Shown here in pieces: positions 1 to 8,502 of a stretch of DNA of 35,667 nt; the stretch's first letter is position 1, and the number at the start of each line of letters is the position of its first letter. This stretch comes from Planctomycetota bacterium (GTDB lineage: Bacteria > Planctomycetota > MHYJ01 > JACPRB01), in NCBI GenBank assembly GCA_016190155.1, contig JACPRB010000010.1, positions 1 through 35,667 of the forward strand. Direction: 5' to 3'. A program made the translations under genes and the position numbers. The notes below the pieces were generated by a model, which saw only the letters and a program-made list of their open reading frames with translations, did not search any database and was not told where the DNA came from.

Positions 1-2
1 CG

Positions 3-2342
3 TTACATGTGCGCATCATTTGTCATGACAATGAGATCGATGTGTCCTCCGATGAACTGGTTGGCTCGAAGATGCACGCGCTGCGGTGTCGTGCTCATCG
101 TTTTCAGCAGGAGGGTCTTGTTCTTCACGTCCTTGACTTCGATCTCCGCGACGAACGCGAAATCGAGCGTCGCGGAGTTGCTTTCGAGTCGCCATTCGAC
201 GCCCGCCGGCTGGCCCTTCCCGACCCGCGCCTCCGGGGCCCCCAAGACCGCGATCAGCGGCGCCTTCTGGAGGCGCTTGCGCAGCCACTCGAACCACAGA
301 TTGTGGTTCTCGCCGAAATCCTGGCCGGTCTTCTTGCGAAGGTACTCCAGAGCCGAATTCCTCACCGTAGGCTCCGGATCCACCGCCAAGCGGGTGATCA
401 GCGTCTCCAAGGCCTGGTCCGATCCGTTTTGTCCGACGGCGATCACGGCGGCCCGTCGCACATGGGCGGAGTCGTGAGACGCCAGCCGCTGCACCGCCTC
501 CAGCGCCAGCGGATGCGTCATCTGCGCGAGCTGCTCCAGCGCGTGGGAGGAGTCCTCCCGCGCCAGCCGCGCCGCCTCCTCGATGAACCGATTGCCCAGG
601 TCGCCCGCCCGTTGACGCAGCTTGACGAGCGCTTCCTCGGCCCTGTCGCTCATTTCGGCCCGACGCACGAGCCCCCGCACTTCCTGCGCCGCCGAAAGCG
701 CCTCCAGCAGCCTCGCGTCCTCGATCTGCTCCGGAACCGGAAGCGCTTGCTCGACGAACAGGACCTCCAGCTTGTCTCGCTCGCGCTGAGCTTCCGGCAC
801 CGCCAGACTCCACCCATACGTGTCCAGAAACTCGTTGTATCGGCGCAAGCGCGTCCGGAGGTCCTTCTGATTCATGATCGCGTCTTCGCGCACCTCGGAC
901 AACAGCCGGCGGGCACGCACCTCGTACGTCAGCGCGGCCCCTAGAGCCAAGGCACCGACCGTCAAGAAGATGCCGACCTTCAGCCGGCGGCGCAGCTTCT
1001 GGCGCCGGCGGAAAACCCCGGTTTCGACCTCCATCCGCCGCCTGGCGATGTCCTCGGCCGTCGGATCCAGCCGGAGGATCGTGCGCGCATGCTGGATGAT
1101 CGCGTCGTTCTCCCCGCGGGCCAAGGCGCGGTCGAAAAGGCGGCGGTAGAAGACGATCGCCTCCTTCTTGTCGCCCAGCCGCCGCGCGATCTCCGCGGCC
1201 GATTCGAGCAGATCGTCGTCGTCTCCGAAGGCCTGGATGAGGCGGGTATACGCCTCTTTGGCCTTGTCCGGCAAACCCGCGCGCTTGTACGCGGAAGCCA
1301 AGGCCTCCCCCTGTTGCACGGCATCGACCCGCTTGCCGAGCTCGATGAGCAGCGCGAAGAGGCTTTCCTGCGCGAAGGTGTCCCGCGGCGCCAAGGCGAG
1401 GACCTTGCGGTAGGTGCCGATGGCCTGCTCCTTGCGTCCCGCTTCGATCTGCGCTGCCGCCAGCTGGCGGTACTCGGAAGCGGCTTCGTCGGTCCGCTGC
1501 AGGGCCTCGAACGACTCCGCCGTCAGCTGCCGCAACTCCGGATTGTTCGGCTCCCGAGCCAGTCCGAATCGAGCCATGGCCAACGCCTGAGGGTATTGCT
1601 TCCGGCCGGTCGCCGCGCGCGCCCGCTCGATCGCTTCCTTGACGGTCAGGGCGCGCACCGCCCCCGAGCGCAGCAGCGCCGCCGCCGCGCGGAAGACCGC
1701 GAACTGCCCCAAATGGGTTTGATCGATGATGTCCCGCAGCCGGCGTTCGCCGTCGAAGAAAGCCGCGACGCGCTCGATGATCGGATCGCCGTCCGCTTCC
1801 GCCCGCTCGCGCAGGACGACGAAGATCTCTTCCGCGGAGATGATCGACTTCTTGATCTCGGTCCATTCGTCGATCCGGCGCACGGCCTCCATGATGATGG
1901 AGTCCGGCGCCAGCCGGATCTCGTAGTCCAGCTGCGACGTCTCGAACTCGTCCTCGTCGGGATCGCCCTCGACGAACTCGAAGGTGGCGCCGCTCCAGAC
2001 GAACACGTCGCACACCAGCTCCGTCATCTGCTGCTCCAGGGCCGCGCGGACATCCTCCCGGGCGACCGATCCGCGTTTGATGAGGCTGCGCACGAAGGTG
2101 ACGTTGCCCCCGCGGGGGTTGATCTCGCCGGGCTTGATGCGGCCCAGGGCGACCAGTCCGTTGAGCGCGGACGGCCCCTTGCCGTTGCCCAGGCCGACCA
2201 GGCGCAGCCGCCCCTTCTCGAACCAGAAGAGCCGGTGGTTCTCGCCCGCCCGCAGCGTCAGCGTGCCGCCGAGCTCGTTGGAGGCGATGTCCTGCAGGAC
2301 GTTCGCCAAGTTGATGCTCTTGAGGTCGCCCTTGAGTGCCAC
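3..2342 (-). CDS. DUF4388-TPR-transmembrane-HEAT repeat protein
   Basis: A 779-residue protein with a GTG start and TAA stop; no clear ribosome binding site is visible. Residues 1 to about 160 match the DUF4388 (PATAN-like) pattern: MALKGDLKSINLANVLQDIA, then a beta-rich stretch with FWFEKGRL and a segment on low-copy regulation-type helices. Residues about 245-430 form TPR-like helical pairs (for example QAIGTYRKVLALAPRD). An Arg-rich stretch is followed by one membrane segment near 455-475. The C-terminal part holds a HEAT-like pair near 608-684 and a beta-rich tail. The order suggests a cytoplasmic sensor or scaffold anchored in the membrane with a periplasmic HEAT domain. DUF4388 proteins are associated with signalling and gliding or pili regulation in other phyla; the role here is inferred only. 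It diverges from the WD40-like pair at 2475. Confidence 0.85.
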   Translation of the reverse strand: MALKGDLKSINLANVLQDIASNELGGTLTLRAGENHRLFWFEKGRLRLVGLGNGKGPSALNGLVALGRIKPGEINPRGGNVTFVRSLIKRGSVAREDVRAALEQQMTELVCDVFVWSGATFEFVEGDPDEDEFETSQLDYEIRLAPDSIIMEAVRRIDEWTEIKKSIISAEEIFVVLRERAEADGDPIIERVAAFFDGERRLRDIIDQTHLGQFAVFRAAAALLRSGAVRALTVKEAIERARAATGRKQYPQALAMARFGLAREPNNPELRQLTAESFEALQRTDEAASEYRQLAAAQIEAGRKEQAIGTYRKVLALAPRDTFAQESLFALLIELGKRVDAVQQGEALASAYKRAGLPDKAKEAYTRLIQAFGDDDDLLESAAEIARRLGDKKEAIVFYRRLFDRALARGENDAIIQHARTILRLDPTAEDIARRRMEVETGVFRRRQKLRRRLKVGIFLTVGALALGAALTYEVRARRLLSEVREDAIMNQKDLRTRLRRYNEFLDTYGWSLAVPEAQRERDKLEVLFVEQALPVPEQIEDARLLEALSAAQEVRGLVRRAEMSDRAEEALVKLRQRAGDLGNRFIEEAARLAREDSSHALEQLAQMTHPLALEAVQRLASHDSAHVRRAAVIAVGQNGSDQALETLITRLAVDPEPTVRNSALEYLRKKTGQDFGENHNLWFEWLRKRLQKAPLIAVLGAPEARVGKGQPAGVEWRLESNSATLDFAFVAEIEVKDVKNKTLLLKTMSTTPQRVHLRANQFIGGHIDLIVMTNDAHM

Positions 2343-2388
2343 GGCCAGAAGTCTATCACAGGCTCTCTTGATCGGCCAGCCGGCCGGC

Positions 2389-2417
2389 TTGCGGCGTGAT
2401 TACATTTGATATACAAT
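2389..2417 (+). promoter_or_regulatory. Putative sigma-70-type promoter for the WD40-like pair
   Basis: TTGCGG at 2389-2394 and TACAAT at 2412-2417 are separated by 17 bases, a good match to the -35/-10 layout. The box lies in the short gap between divergent genes, about 57 bases before the ATG at 2475. This placement argues against an ATG at 2406 as the start, since that codon would overlap the promoter. Confidence 0.45.
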
Positions 2418-2474
2418 TCAACCTTGCTCTATGCATCCCCGTGCCGTAGTCTTCCTTGCAGAGGAACGCTGCGG

Positions 2475-3068
2475 ATGAACGAGGGGCGATGGCACGAACT
2501 GCTCGCGGGCGGCCGCGACGGCGTCCCTTCGTCGAAAGGCACCTATCTGATCCGTCCCGCGCCGGGCCAGGGCCGCAACCGGCTCGATCTCCTCTTCGAG
2601 GGCCGCTCGCTCGCCGTCCTGGAAGGGCGGTGGCTGCGCACCGTCGCGATCGCCTTCTCCGACCGTGAACTCCGCGTGGCCGCGGCGGGATTCGCCGGCG
2701 GCGTCACCGTGTGGGACACCGAAACCGGCGACGTCCTGGCGTCCTTCCCGGAGCTGGAGGCCGATCCCGAGGGCGAGGGACGACTGCCTCTCCTCTTTGC
2801 CCGGGCCGACGGATTGCTGATCTGCGGCGGACGAAGGCTCACCTTCATCGACGCGGAAACGTGGAAACCGGTGCGCACGCTCCATCAGCCGTGCTGCGCC
2901 CTGCGCGCCTCGCCCGATCCTCTGCGCATCGCCGCTTATGAATCTTGTGGGAGCGGCGCTACGCGCTGGCTGCTCAACGTGAAGTCCTTCGAGATCGAGG
3001 GAGCGGATCGTTTGAGACAGACCCGGATCTACCGCGGACGCTTCGGTTTGGATCGCGCCGCCTCCTGA
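2475..3068 (+). CDS. WD40-like beta-propeller fragment protein, paralogue A
   Basis: A 197-residue protein beginning MNEGRWHELLAGG. The ATG at 2475 is preferred over one at 2406 because GAGG at 2461-2464 precedes it and the earlier codon falls in a promoter. The core contains one WD40-type blade (VAIAFSDRELRVAAAGFAGG then VTVWDTETGDVL) followed by a related blade ending LTFIDAETWKPV. It is too short to close a seven-blade propeller alone, so it may oligomerise or be a divergent single module. The next gene is a paralogue with the same blade order, 11 bases downstream. No signal peptide is seen, so a cytoplasmic location is likely. Function is unknown. Confidence 0.75.
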   Translation: MNEGRWHELLAGGRDGVPSSKGTYLIRPAPGQGRNRLDLLFEGRSLAVLEGRWLRTVAIAFSDRELRVAAAGFAGGVTVWDTETGDVLASFPELEADPEGEGRLPLLFARADGLLICGGRRLTFIDAETWKPVRTLHQPCCALRASPDPLRIAAYESCGSGATRWLLNVKSFEIEGADRLRQTRIYRGRFGLDRAAS

Positions 3069-3079
3069 GGAAGAGAAAC

Positions 3080-3667
3080 GTGGATTACAGCGCTTTGGAA
3101 GAAGCCGTCGAGGCATGTCGAGCGGGTGTCCGCCATTCCTTAGGCCTCGAAGTGTCGCCGCTTCCGAAGAATGCCGAAGGCCTGGCGCACCTCGAGCTCA
3201 AGCGCGACGGGCAAATCGTCTCGATCCTGGCGACCCGGTGGCCGGAAATCGCGGCCCTGGCGTTCTCCGACGACGGCACGATCGTGGCCGCCGCCGGAAG
3301 CCGTCAAGGCGTCGGCGTGTGGAGGGCCGACACGGGGGAACTCCTGGCGCAGCGGGATGAGCCCGCGTCCTGGATCATGGAGGATGGAAAGCCCTGTCTG
3401 CCGCTGCGCTTCACGGCGAGCCGCCACTTGCTGCTGGCGGGAGGCCGCCAGCTCTTCTTGATCGAGAGCTCTCTTTGGTCGCCCGTCCCCGTCGTGGCCG
3501 CTCCGGTCATCGCCATCTTGCCCGAAGCGGCTCCCGAGAAAGTCCTGATCGTCGGACCCGAAGAGGACGGCGTCTTCCCCATCGAATGCCTGTCGCTGGA
3601 CAGCTTGACGCTGTCCCACCACGGCATGATCTTTCGCGACCAGACCACCACGACGATTGCGCTGTAG
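3080..3667 (+). CDS. WD40-like beta-propeller fragment protein, paralogue B
   Basis: A 195-residue protein. The chosen start is GTG 3080 (VDYSALEEAVEAC), preceded by AGGAAGAG; the longer frame from 2945 would overlap the previous gene heavily. Blade one reads IAALAFSDDGTIVAAAG then VGVWRADTGELLAQ. Blade two reads LPLRFTASRHLLLAGGRQ then LFLIESSLWSPV. Both align with paralogue A, in which AIAFSD, VWDTETGDVLA, LPLLFA and GGRRLTFI occur in the same order. The pair therefore looks like a tandem duplication, co-transcribed from the promoter at 2389. It ends 8 bases before the convergent stop of the NicO-like gene. Confidence 0.75.
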   Translation: MDYSALEEAVEACRAGVRHSLGLEVSPLPKNAEGLAHLELKRDGQIVSILATRWPEIAALAFSDDGTIVAAAGSRQGVGVWRADTGELLAQRDEPASWIMEDGKPCLPLRFTASRHLLLAGGRQLFLIESSLWSPVPVVAAPVIAILPEAAPEKVLIVGPEEDGVFPIECLSLDSLTLSHHGMIFRDQTTTTIAL

Positions 3668-3675
3668 TCCGACGC

Positions 3676-4311
3676 CTACGCGTGGGAATGCCCGCCCCCC
3701 AACAAGAGAACACCCGCGCCCAGACCGGCCAGGAGCAGACCCAGAATGAGCTTCTCGTATCGGTCGAAGTGCCGAAACTGCAGCCGCTCCGCCCCCAAGG
3801 AGGTCAGCCCCACCAGCAGCATCATCATCCCCACGGTCGTCACCAGGAGCACGCCGCTGACGAGCAGGACCCCGACGACGCCATGGCCTGCCGCCGCCAC
3901 CAGGAACGGAATGGCGGCGGTACAGGGCGATATAGTGACGGCCATCACCAATCCCCCGATGGCCCAGCGGTCGGGCACGCGGCGCGCCGCGTCCGACGCA
4001 TGGTGGTGCCCGGCATTCGCGAAGTGGAAGACCAAGTAGGACGCCCCGAGGGCCATGAGAATGAACCCGGCGCCGCGTTCGAACGCCTGTTCGCTGAGGA
4101 TCTGTCGCCCCAGCACGCGCGCCACCACGCCGAAGGTGACCGTCATGACCACGTGCACGACGCCCGCCAACGCCGCGACGGCCAAGACCTGCCGGCGACG
4201 CCACCCCTGCGCCTTGGCCACCGCGACGAAACACAGCCAGTGACTCGGAATCGCGGTGTGCAAGAGCGCCACCGTGAACGTCGACACGACCGCGAACGAG
4301 AGGCTGTCCAC
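3676..4311 (-). CDS. NicO/UreH-like polytopic membrane protein, putative metal transporter
   Basis: A 211-residue protein with a GTG start and about six membrane segments. Near the N-terminus LHTAIPSHWLCFVAVAKAQG resembles the LHxxxPxHW...A...GW signature of NicO/UreH/HupE-like transporters. A second motif, TISPCTAAIPFLVAAAG, matches their SPC...P loop. Loops are His-rich (HFANAGHHHASD; tail GGGHSHA), consistent with Ni, Co or another transition metal, although the substrate cannot be read from sequence. TACAAT on the minus strand (4325-4320) lies only 8 bases before the GTG, so the transcript may be leaderless. It converges with WD40-like paralogue B and has no metalloenzyme gene beside it. 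Confidence 0.7.
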   Translation of the reverse strand: MDSLSFAVVSTFTVALLHTAIPSHWLCFVAVAKAQGWRRRQVLAVAALAGVVHVVMTVTFGVVARVLGRQILSEQAFERGAGFILMALGASYLVFHFANAGHHHASDAARRVPDRWAIGGLVMAVTISPCTAAIPFLVAAAGHGVVGVLLVSGVLLVTTVGMMMLLVGLTSLGAERLQFRHFDRYEKLILGLLLAGLGAGVLLLGGGHSHA

Positions 4312-4319
4312 GGGCGGCG

Positions 4320-4325
4320 ATTGTA
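4320..4325 (-). promoter_or_regulatory. -10-like box of the NicO-like gene
   Basis: On the minus strand this reads TACAAT and ends 8 bases before the GTG at 4311. No Shine-Dalgarno sequence fits in between. No convincing -35 box is seen. Confidence 0.35.
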
Positions 4326-4347
4326 GTCCAAATCGACCTTCGTATCA

Positions 4348-4543
4348 CGTACGGGTAACCGTTCAGCCGTTCATTCGTTCTTCCGTTCACCGGTTCTTGC
4401 GTTTACCCGTTCCTGCGCTCGAAGGCCTTTGCGAAAGGTCGTGTGCGACCGCCGGAGAACGGATGCCCGCGCGGACCAGAAGCCAGGAACGGGCGAATGG
4501 ATGAACGGATGAGCGGGTGAACCGGTGAACGGTTACACGTACG
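4348..4543. repeat. Inverted-arm repeat of 8-bp units, copy 1
   Basis: The outer ends are inverted: CGTACG-GGTAA-CCGTTCA on the left and TGAACGG-TTACA-CGTACG on the right. The left arm (4359-4422) is eight tandem 8-bp units: CCGTTCAG, CCGTTCAT, TCGTTCTT, CCGTTCAC, CGGTTCTT, GCGTTTAC, CCGTTCCT, GCGCTCGA. The right arm (4485-4532) holds six complementary units: AGGAACGG, GCGAATGG, ATGAACGG, ATGAGCGG, GTGAACCG, GTGAACGG. Another such unit lies at 4455-4462. The element fills the gap between two minus-strand genes and could fold into a long imperfect hairpin. Related copies are at 23563 and 32481. Confidence 0.85.
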
Positions 4544-4546
4544 GAA

Positions 4547-4978
4547 CTACGGTTGACCGCCGTGCGGAAACTCCCCTCCGGCGGAGCACTTCATCTCTAA
4601 CGGCTTGCCTCGAGCGCGACAACCCTCACGAGCGCACGTCTCGCCCTCGCGCCCTGGAGCGCCGCACCCCTTGCATCCCCACACTACACGGACCCGCGAC
4701 ACTCTTTCGGCGAAGGGTCTTTCGCAGCACTCGCCCGGTGCCGCATGGCGCGTCTTGCAGCATTCCGCCACGTAGTAGACCTTCACGCACACCTTTGTCT
4801 TCTCGGGCTTGCGCCGGCAACGAGCGCATGTGCCGTCCGCGTCGAGACCTTCCTGCGTCAAGAGAACATCGCAGGTGCCGCAGTAAAGCCCATCCCGAAC
4901 GTCCTTCAGATCACACTCGACCTCGCCGGGATCCTGCCCCCCCCAAACCAGCAGCACCCACACCGCCACCGTGTGCAT
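4547..4978 (-). CDS. Cys-rich protein with two zinc-ribbon-like modules
   Basis: A 143-residue protein from the ATG at 4978 (MHTVAVWVLLVWGGQD); an in-frame ATG at 5002 adds eight residues. The hydrophobic start may be a short signal or anchor. Module one is C33xxC36-x14-C51xxC54 followed by KP at 57-58. Module two is C102xxC105-x9-C115-x4-C120. Between them lie paired cysteines (CC at 73-74 and 84-85). The cysteine spacing is what zinc or disulfide knuckles use. Module one has the same spacing, and the same central LD, as the insert in the RND exporter at 19016-21520. The stop lies 3 bases from repeat copy 1. It diverges from the mannose-1-phosphate guanylyltransferase gene. Function is unknown. 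Confidence 0.65.
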   Translation of the reverse strand: MHTVAVWVLLVWGGQDPGEVECDLKDVRDGLYCGTCDVLLTQEGLDADGTCARCRRKPEKTKVCVKVYYVAECCKTRHAAPGECCERPFAERVSRVRVVWGCKGCGAPGREGETCAREGCRARGKPLEMKCSAGGEFPHGGQP

Positions 4979-5034
4979 CAAGCCCCCTGACAAGCCCGTC
5001 ACACTTTACACGACGCATCCTCCATGGAGGTCAT

Positions 5035-5040
5035 TATAAT
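5035..5040 (+). promoter_or_regulatory. Consensus TATAAT close to the manC start
   Basis: A perfect TATAAT ends 9 bases before ATG 5050. Transcription would start within about 3 bases of the ATG, giving a leaderless or near-leaderless mRNA. The GGAGG at 5026-5030 lies upstream of this box, too far to serve as the ribosome site. No clear -35 is seen at 17 bases. Confidence 0.45.
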
Positions 5041-5049
5041 GCGTCGGCC

Positions 5050-6117
<1,068 letters not shown>

Positions 6118-6528
6118 ATGAGAATCCTCGCCGTCGACCTCGGAGAAAAGCGTACCGGTCTGGCGATCAGCACGCCGGACGAGCGGATGGCCTTGGCGCT
6201 CCCGACGCTCGTCCACGCCGACGCCGCTTCCGTGACGCGCGTCGCCCAGGAGCAGGCCGTCGAGATGATCGTCGTGGGGCTCCCGCTCAACATGGACGGG
6301 ACCGTCGGACCCCGCGCGGCCGCCGCGCAGGAATTCGCCGAGGAGCTTCGCCATCTCGTCACGATGCCCGTGACTTTGTGGGACGAGCGCCTCTCGACGG
6401 CGGAGGGCGAGGCGCGCCTGCGACAGGCGGGCTTGTCGCGACGGGATCGCGCGAAGCGTTCGGATGCGGCGGCCGCGATCGTGATCCTCGAGGCGTTCCT
6501 CGCGTCGCGCCGGAAGCGAGCTCTCTGA
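6118..6528 (+). CDS. ruvX: RuvX/YqgF family pre-16S rRNA nuclease
   Basis: A 136-residue RNase H-fold protein of the usual length for the family. Visible motifs are MRILAVDLGEKRTGLAIS with the first acidic residue at D7, IVVGLPLNMDGTVGPRA, and WDERLSTAEGEARL near the end, followed by SDAAAAIVILEAFL. In Escherichia coli YqgF acts in 5' processing of 16S rRNA; a Holliday-junction role was proposed earlier. The ATG directly abuts the manC stop. The gene ends 13 bases from a convergent stop, and no T-rich hairpin is seen in that gap. Confidence 0.92.
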   Translation: MRILAVDLGEKRTGLAISTPDERMALALPTLVHADAASVTRVAQEQAVEMIVVGLPLNMDGTVGPRAAAAQEFAEELRHLVTMPVTLWDERLSTAEGEARLRQAGLSRRDRAKRSDAAAAIVILEAFLASRRKRAL

Positions 6529-6541
6529 ACGACTCCCAGAT

Positions 6542-8059
6542 TCACGAACGCTGGAATAACGCTTCGAGCTTCTGCGCGGCACCCACACGGTGAACCCAAG
6601 CTTCGAGCTTTTCGCCGAAGTAGAGAGATGCCGTCAGCCTCGCCAGGGTATACAGGACCGTCGCCCCAGGGCGTGGCCCCACCGCGGCCACAGCCTCGAC
6701 CCCGGCTGCGGCGGTCAGATACGCCCCACCGCCGAGAGCTAAATCCGCGAGGGAAAACCGTCTCTCGACGAGCTGAACGGCGAGCATGCCCATCGTCAAC
6801 GGCAGCACGGCTCTTGCGCCCGCGCCCAGCAGGCCCCGGCCAAACCACCGCGCCAGACCGAATTCGGTCACGTTCGCGCTGGCCGTGAACGCGCCGAAAC
6901 CGAGCCAGAATCCCGGCTTCGTCAGGTCCCGTGGAGCTCTCCAATTTCCCTTCAGGATTTCCTTGAGGACATAGGCCGCCGGGAACTTAGCCCCCCTGGC
7001 CGTTTCTCGCACGATTCCGGAGCCCCGGCTCTGCGCTCCCGCGCTCGTCCGGCGCCACACGACCAATTCCTGACCCGGTTCGTTGTACCACAGGCGCAAC
7101 GTATCGGGCGCCCGGTATTTGGAATGCTCCCGTAGAGGCAACTCCGGCAAGATAGGCGCGTTTCTGCGGTCGGAAACCAGAATCCCATGCCGAGGATTGA
7201 GTCCATTCAACGCATCGCGGAACGTCGAATGATAAAGGGGCTCCTTGCCGATATCTAGTTTCACTAATGCCCGGTCATTCGATCGGTAGATGTCCGCCTT
7301 GAGCAGATAAGCGTCGTAACCCTGAGACAGGAATCGCTTCATCAGGCCCGGTCGCTCCCCCACTTCGGATAAATCGTGCTGGACGAAGAGAATCGTCCTC
7401 GGCTTTCCATCGAGCGTGAAATCGACGCGAACACGGTCTCGGTTCAGCTTACGTTCCGCTGCCGTAAGAGAGAGGTCAAAAAAGTCTCGACTCCGCTTTT
7501 CCAGCACTTTCTTGGAGATCTTCGATCCGTCGTCATCGACGTAGGTGACCACCACGTCTTTTCCACCCAACAGCCCTATTTCCCAAAGCATCGCGCTGCC
7601 GACCATGCCGAAACGACCGCGAAGGTGGACTTCCTCGGAGTAATCGCCATAGGAACGGTCGGCGAAATACTCCTGCCGAGCTTTGGCGTCGGAGAAGCGC
7701 TGGGCCACCCAGCCGGGTGGCCCGAACGACAAGACATCCACCATCAGCACCGTCGAGGGGCCTCCGCGCGGTCCTTCGAACACCTGGAACGCCACGCGCG
7801 CGTCGGCGCCGGCAAAGGGGTAGTAGACCCGCTCAACGAGACCTTCGGGATTGGCCTGCGCGCCTACCTCGCGATACACCTGGCGCGCCTCCGGCATCCA
7901 AGAGCCCGTCTCCGGCGACGGCAACGAAGGAAGAGGAATCGATGGAGAATCGATGCGCCCGAAAGCCGCCTGCGGACTCGATTTCTCCGCATCCTGGCCC
8001 CAAGCGCACGGACCGCTCGTGAGAACGAGGAGAACCCAACCCTGGCGTAATGAAAACAC
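6542..8059 (-). CDS. Exported membrane protein of unknown function
   Basis: A 505-residue protein with a GTG start (VFSLRQGWVL) preceded by AGGATAG. Residues 1 to about 23 look like a signal peptide, with possible cleavage after CAWG. The next 300 residues are a soluble region with alternating beta-like segments (VAFQVFEGPRGGPSTVLMVD, VDFTLDGKPRTILFVQHDL) and no family that I recognise. The last 150 residues hold about four hydrophobic segments (for example ALGGGAYLTAAAGVEAVAAVG), so the C-terminus is membrane-embedded. Base use from about 7000 to 8050 is slightly less GC-rich than that of its neighbours. It converges with ruvX; no partner gene suggests a role. Confidence 0.75.
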   Translation of the reverse strand: MFSLRQGWVLLVLTSGPCAWGQDAEKSSPQAAFGRIDSPSIPLPSLPSPETGSWMPEARQVYREVGAQANPEGLVERVYYPFAGADARVAFQVFEGPRGGPSTVLMVDVLSFGPPGWVAQRFSDAKARQEYFADRSYGDYSEEVHLRGRFGMVGSAMLWEIGLLGGKDVVVTYVDDDGSKISKKVLEKRSRDFFDLSLTAAERKLNRDRVRVDFTLDGKPRTILFVQHDLSEVGERPGLMKRFLSQGYDAYLLKADIYRSNDRALVKLDIGKEPLYHSTFRDALNGLNPRHGILVSDRRNAPILPELPLREHSKYRAPDTLRLWYNEPGQELVVWRRTSAGAQSRGSGIVRETARGAKFPAAYVLKEILKGNWRAPRDLTKPGFWLGFGAFTASANVTEFGLARWFGRGLLGAGARAVLPLTMGMLAVQLVERRFSLADLALGGGAYLTAAAGVEAVAAVGPRPGATVLYTLARLTASLYFGEKLEAWVHRVGAAQKLEALFQRS

Positions 8060-8502
8060 CTATCCTGATTCGATGTTTCCCGTGTCTTCTTGGACGATAC
8101 CGTGCCGCAAAGCGCTTTCTCTCTACGACTCACGATCAAGATCTTCTTGTGGCACGAAGATATTTCTGTGCGGTTGCGCAGACACCATCCGAACGAGCCC
8201 GGACCAACCGCAGGCCGCTGAGATGGCGAATGAGAACGCTGAGAGTTTTCCAGAAGGGAATCTCTGCTGCTGCGTCCTCTGGCGTTCGAGAAGCTTGGCG
8301 CGACTGTTACCTAATGTTTGAACAATGCCGCAATCACCAATGAACCATGCGCGGCTCCCCGCCGAAACAACCCCGCTTGGTTGGCCCGCCGCGCTGCGCC
8401 CTCTGGTGTTTGTTTCTCCTTCTCAAGGTCCTCGGTCATCCGAAAAGCCCTTGTGCATGCTTCCTTGTTAGGGTATACCGGGCCGGAAGAAGGAAAAGCA
8501 CT
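8060..8502. other. Intergenic region between divergent genes
   Basis: 443 bases without a convincing gene. Short frames run through it on the plus strand, but their translations are irregular and rich in Arg, Cys and Pro. The only structure I can support is the promoter-like pair at 8451-8479. Some upstream sequence probably drives the minus-strand gene at 8059, but no box stands out. Confidence 0.5.
8451..8479 (+). promoter_or_regulatory. Putative promoter of the acylase-btaA-GNAT-ubiA run
   Basis: TTGTGC at 8451-8456 and TATACC at 8474-8479 are separated by exactly 17 bases. The ATG at 8503 follows 24 bases after the -10 box, leaving room for the AAGGA ribosome site near 8490. It would serve the whole four-gene plus-strand run. 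Confidence 0.4.

Noticed and set aside
2406-2474. A longer N-terminus for the first WD40-like gene
   Set aside because: It would start within the promoter at 2389-2417, and the ATG at 2475 has a ribosome site.
4348-4543. A CRISPR array in the tandem repeats
   Set aside because: Units are only 8 bases, degenerate and without spacers, and no cas gene is nearby.
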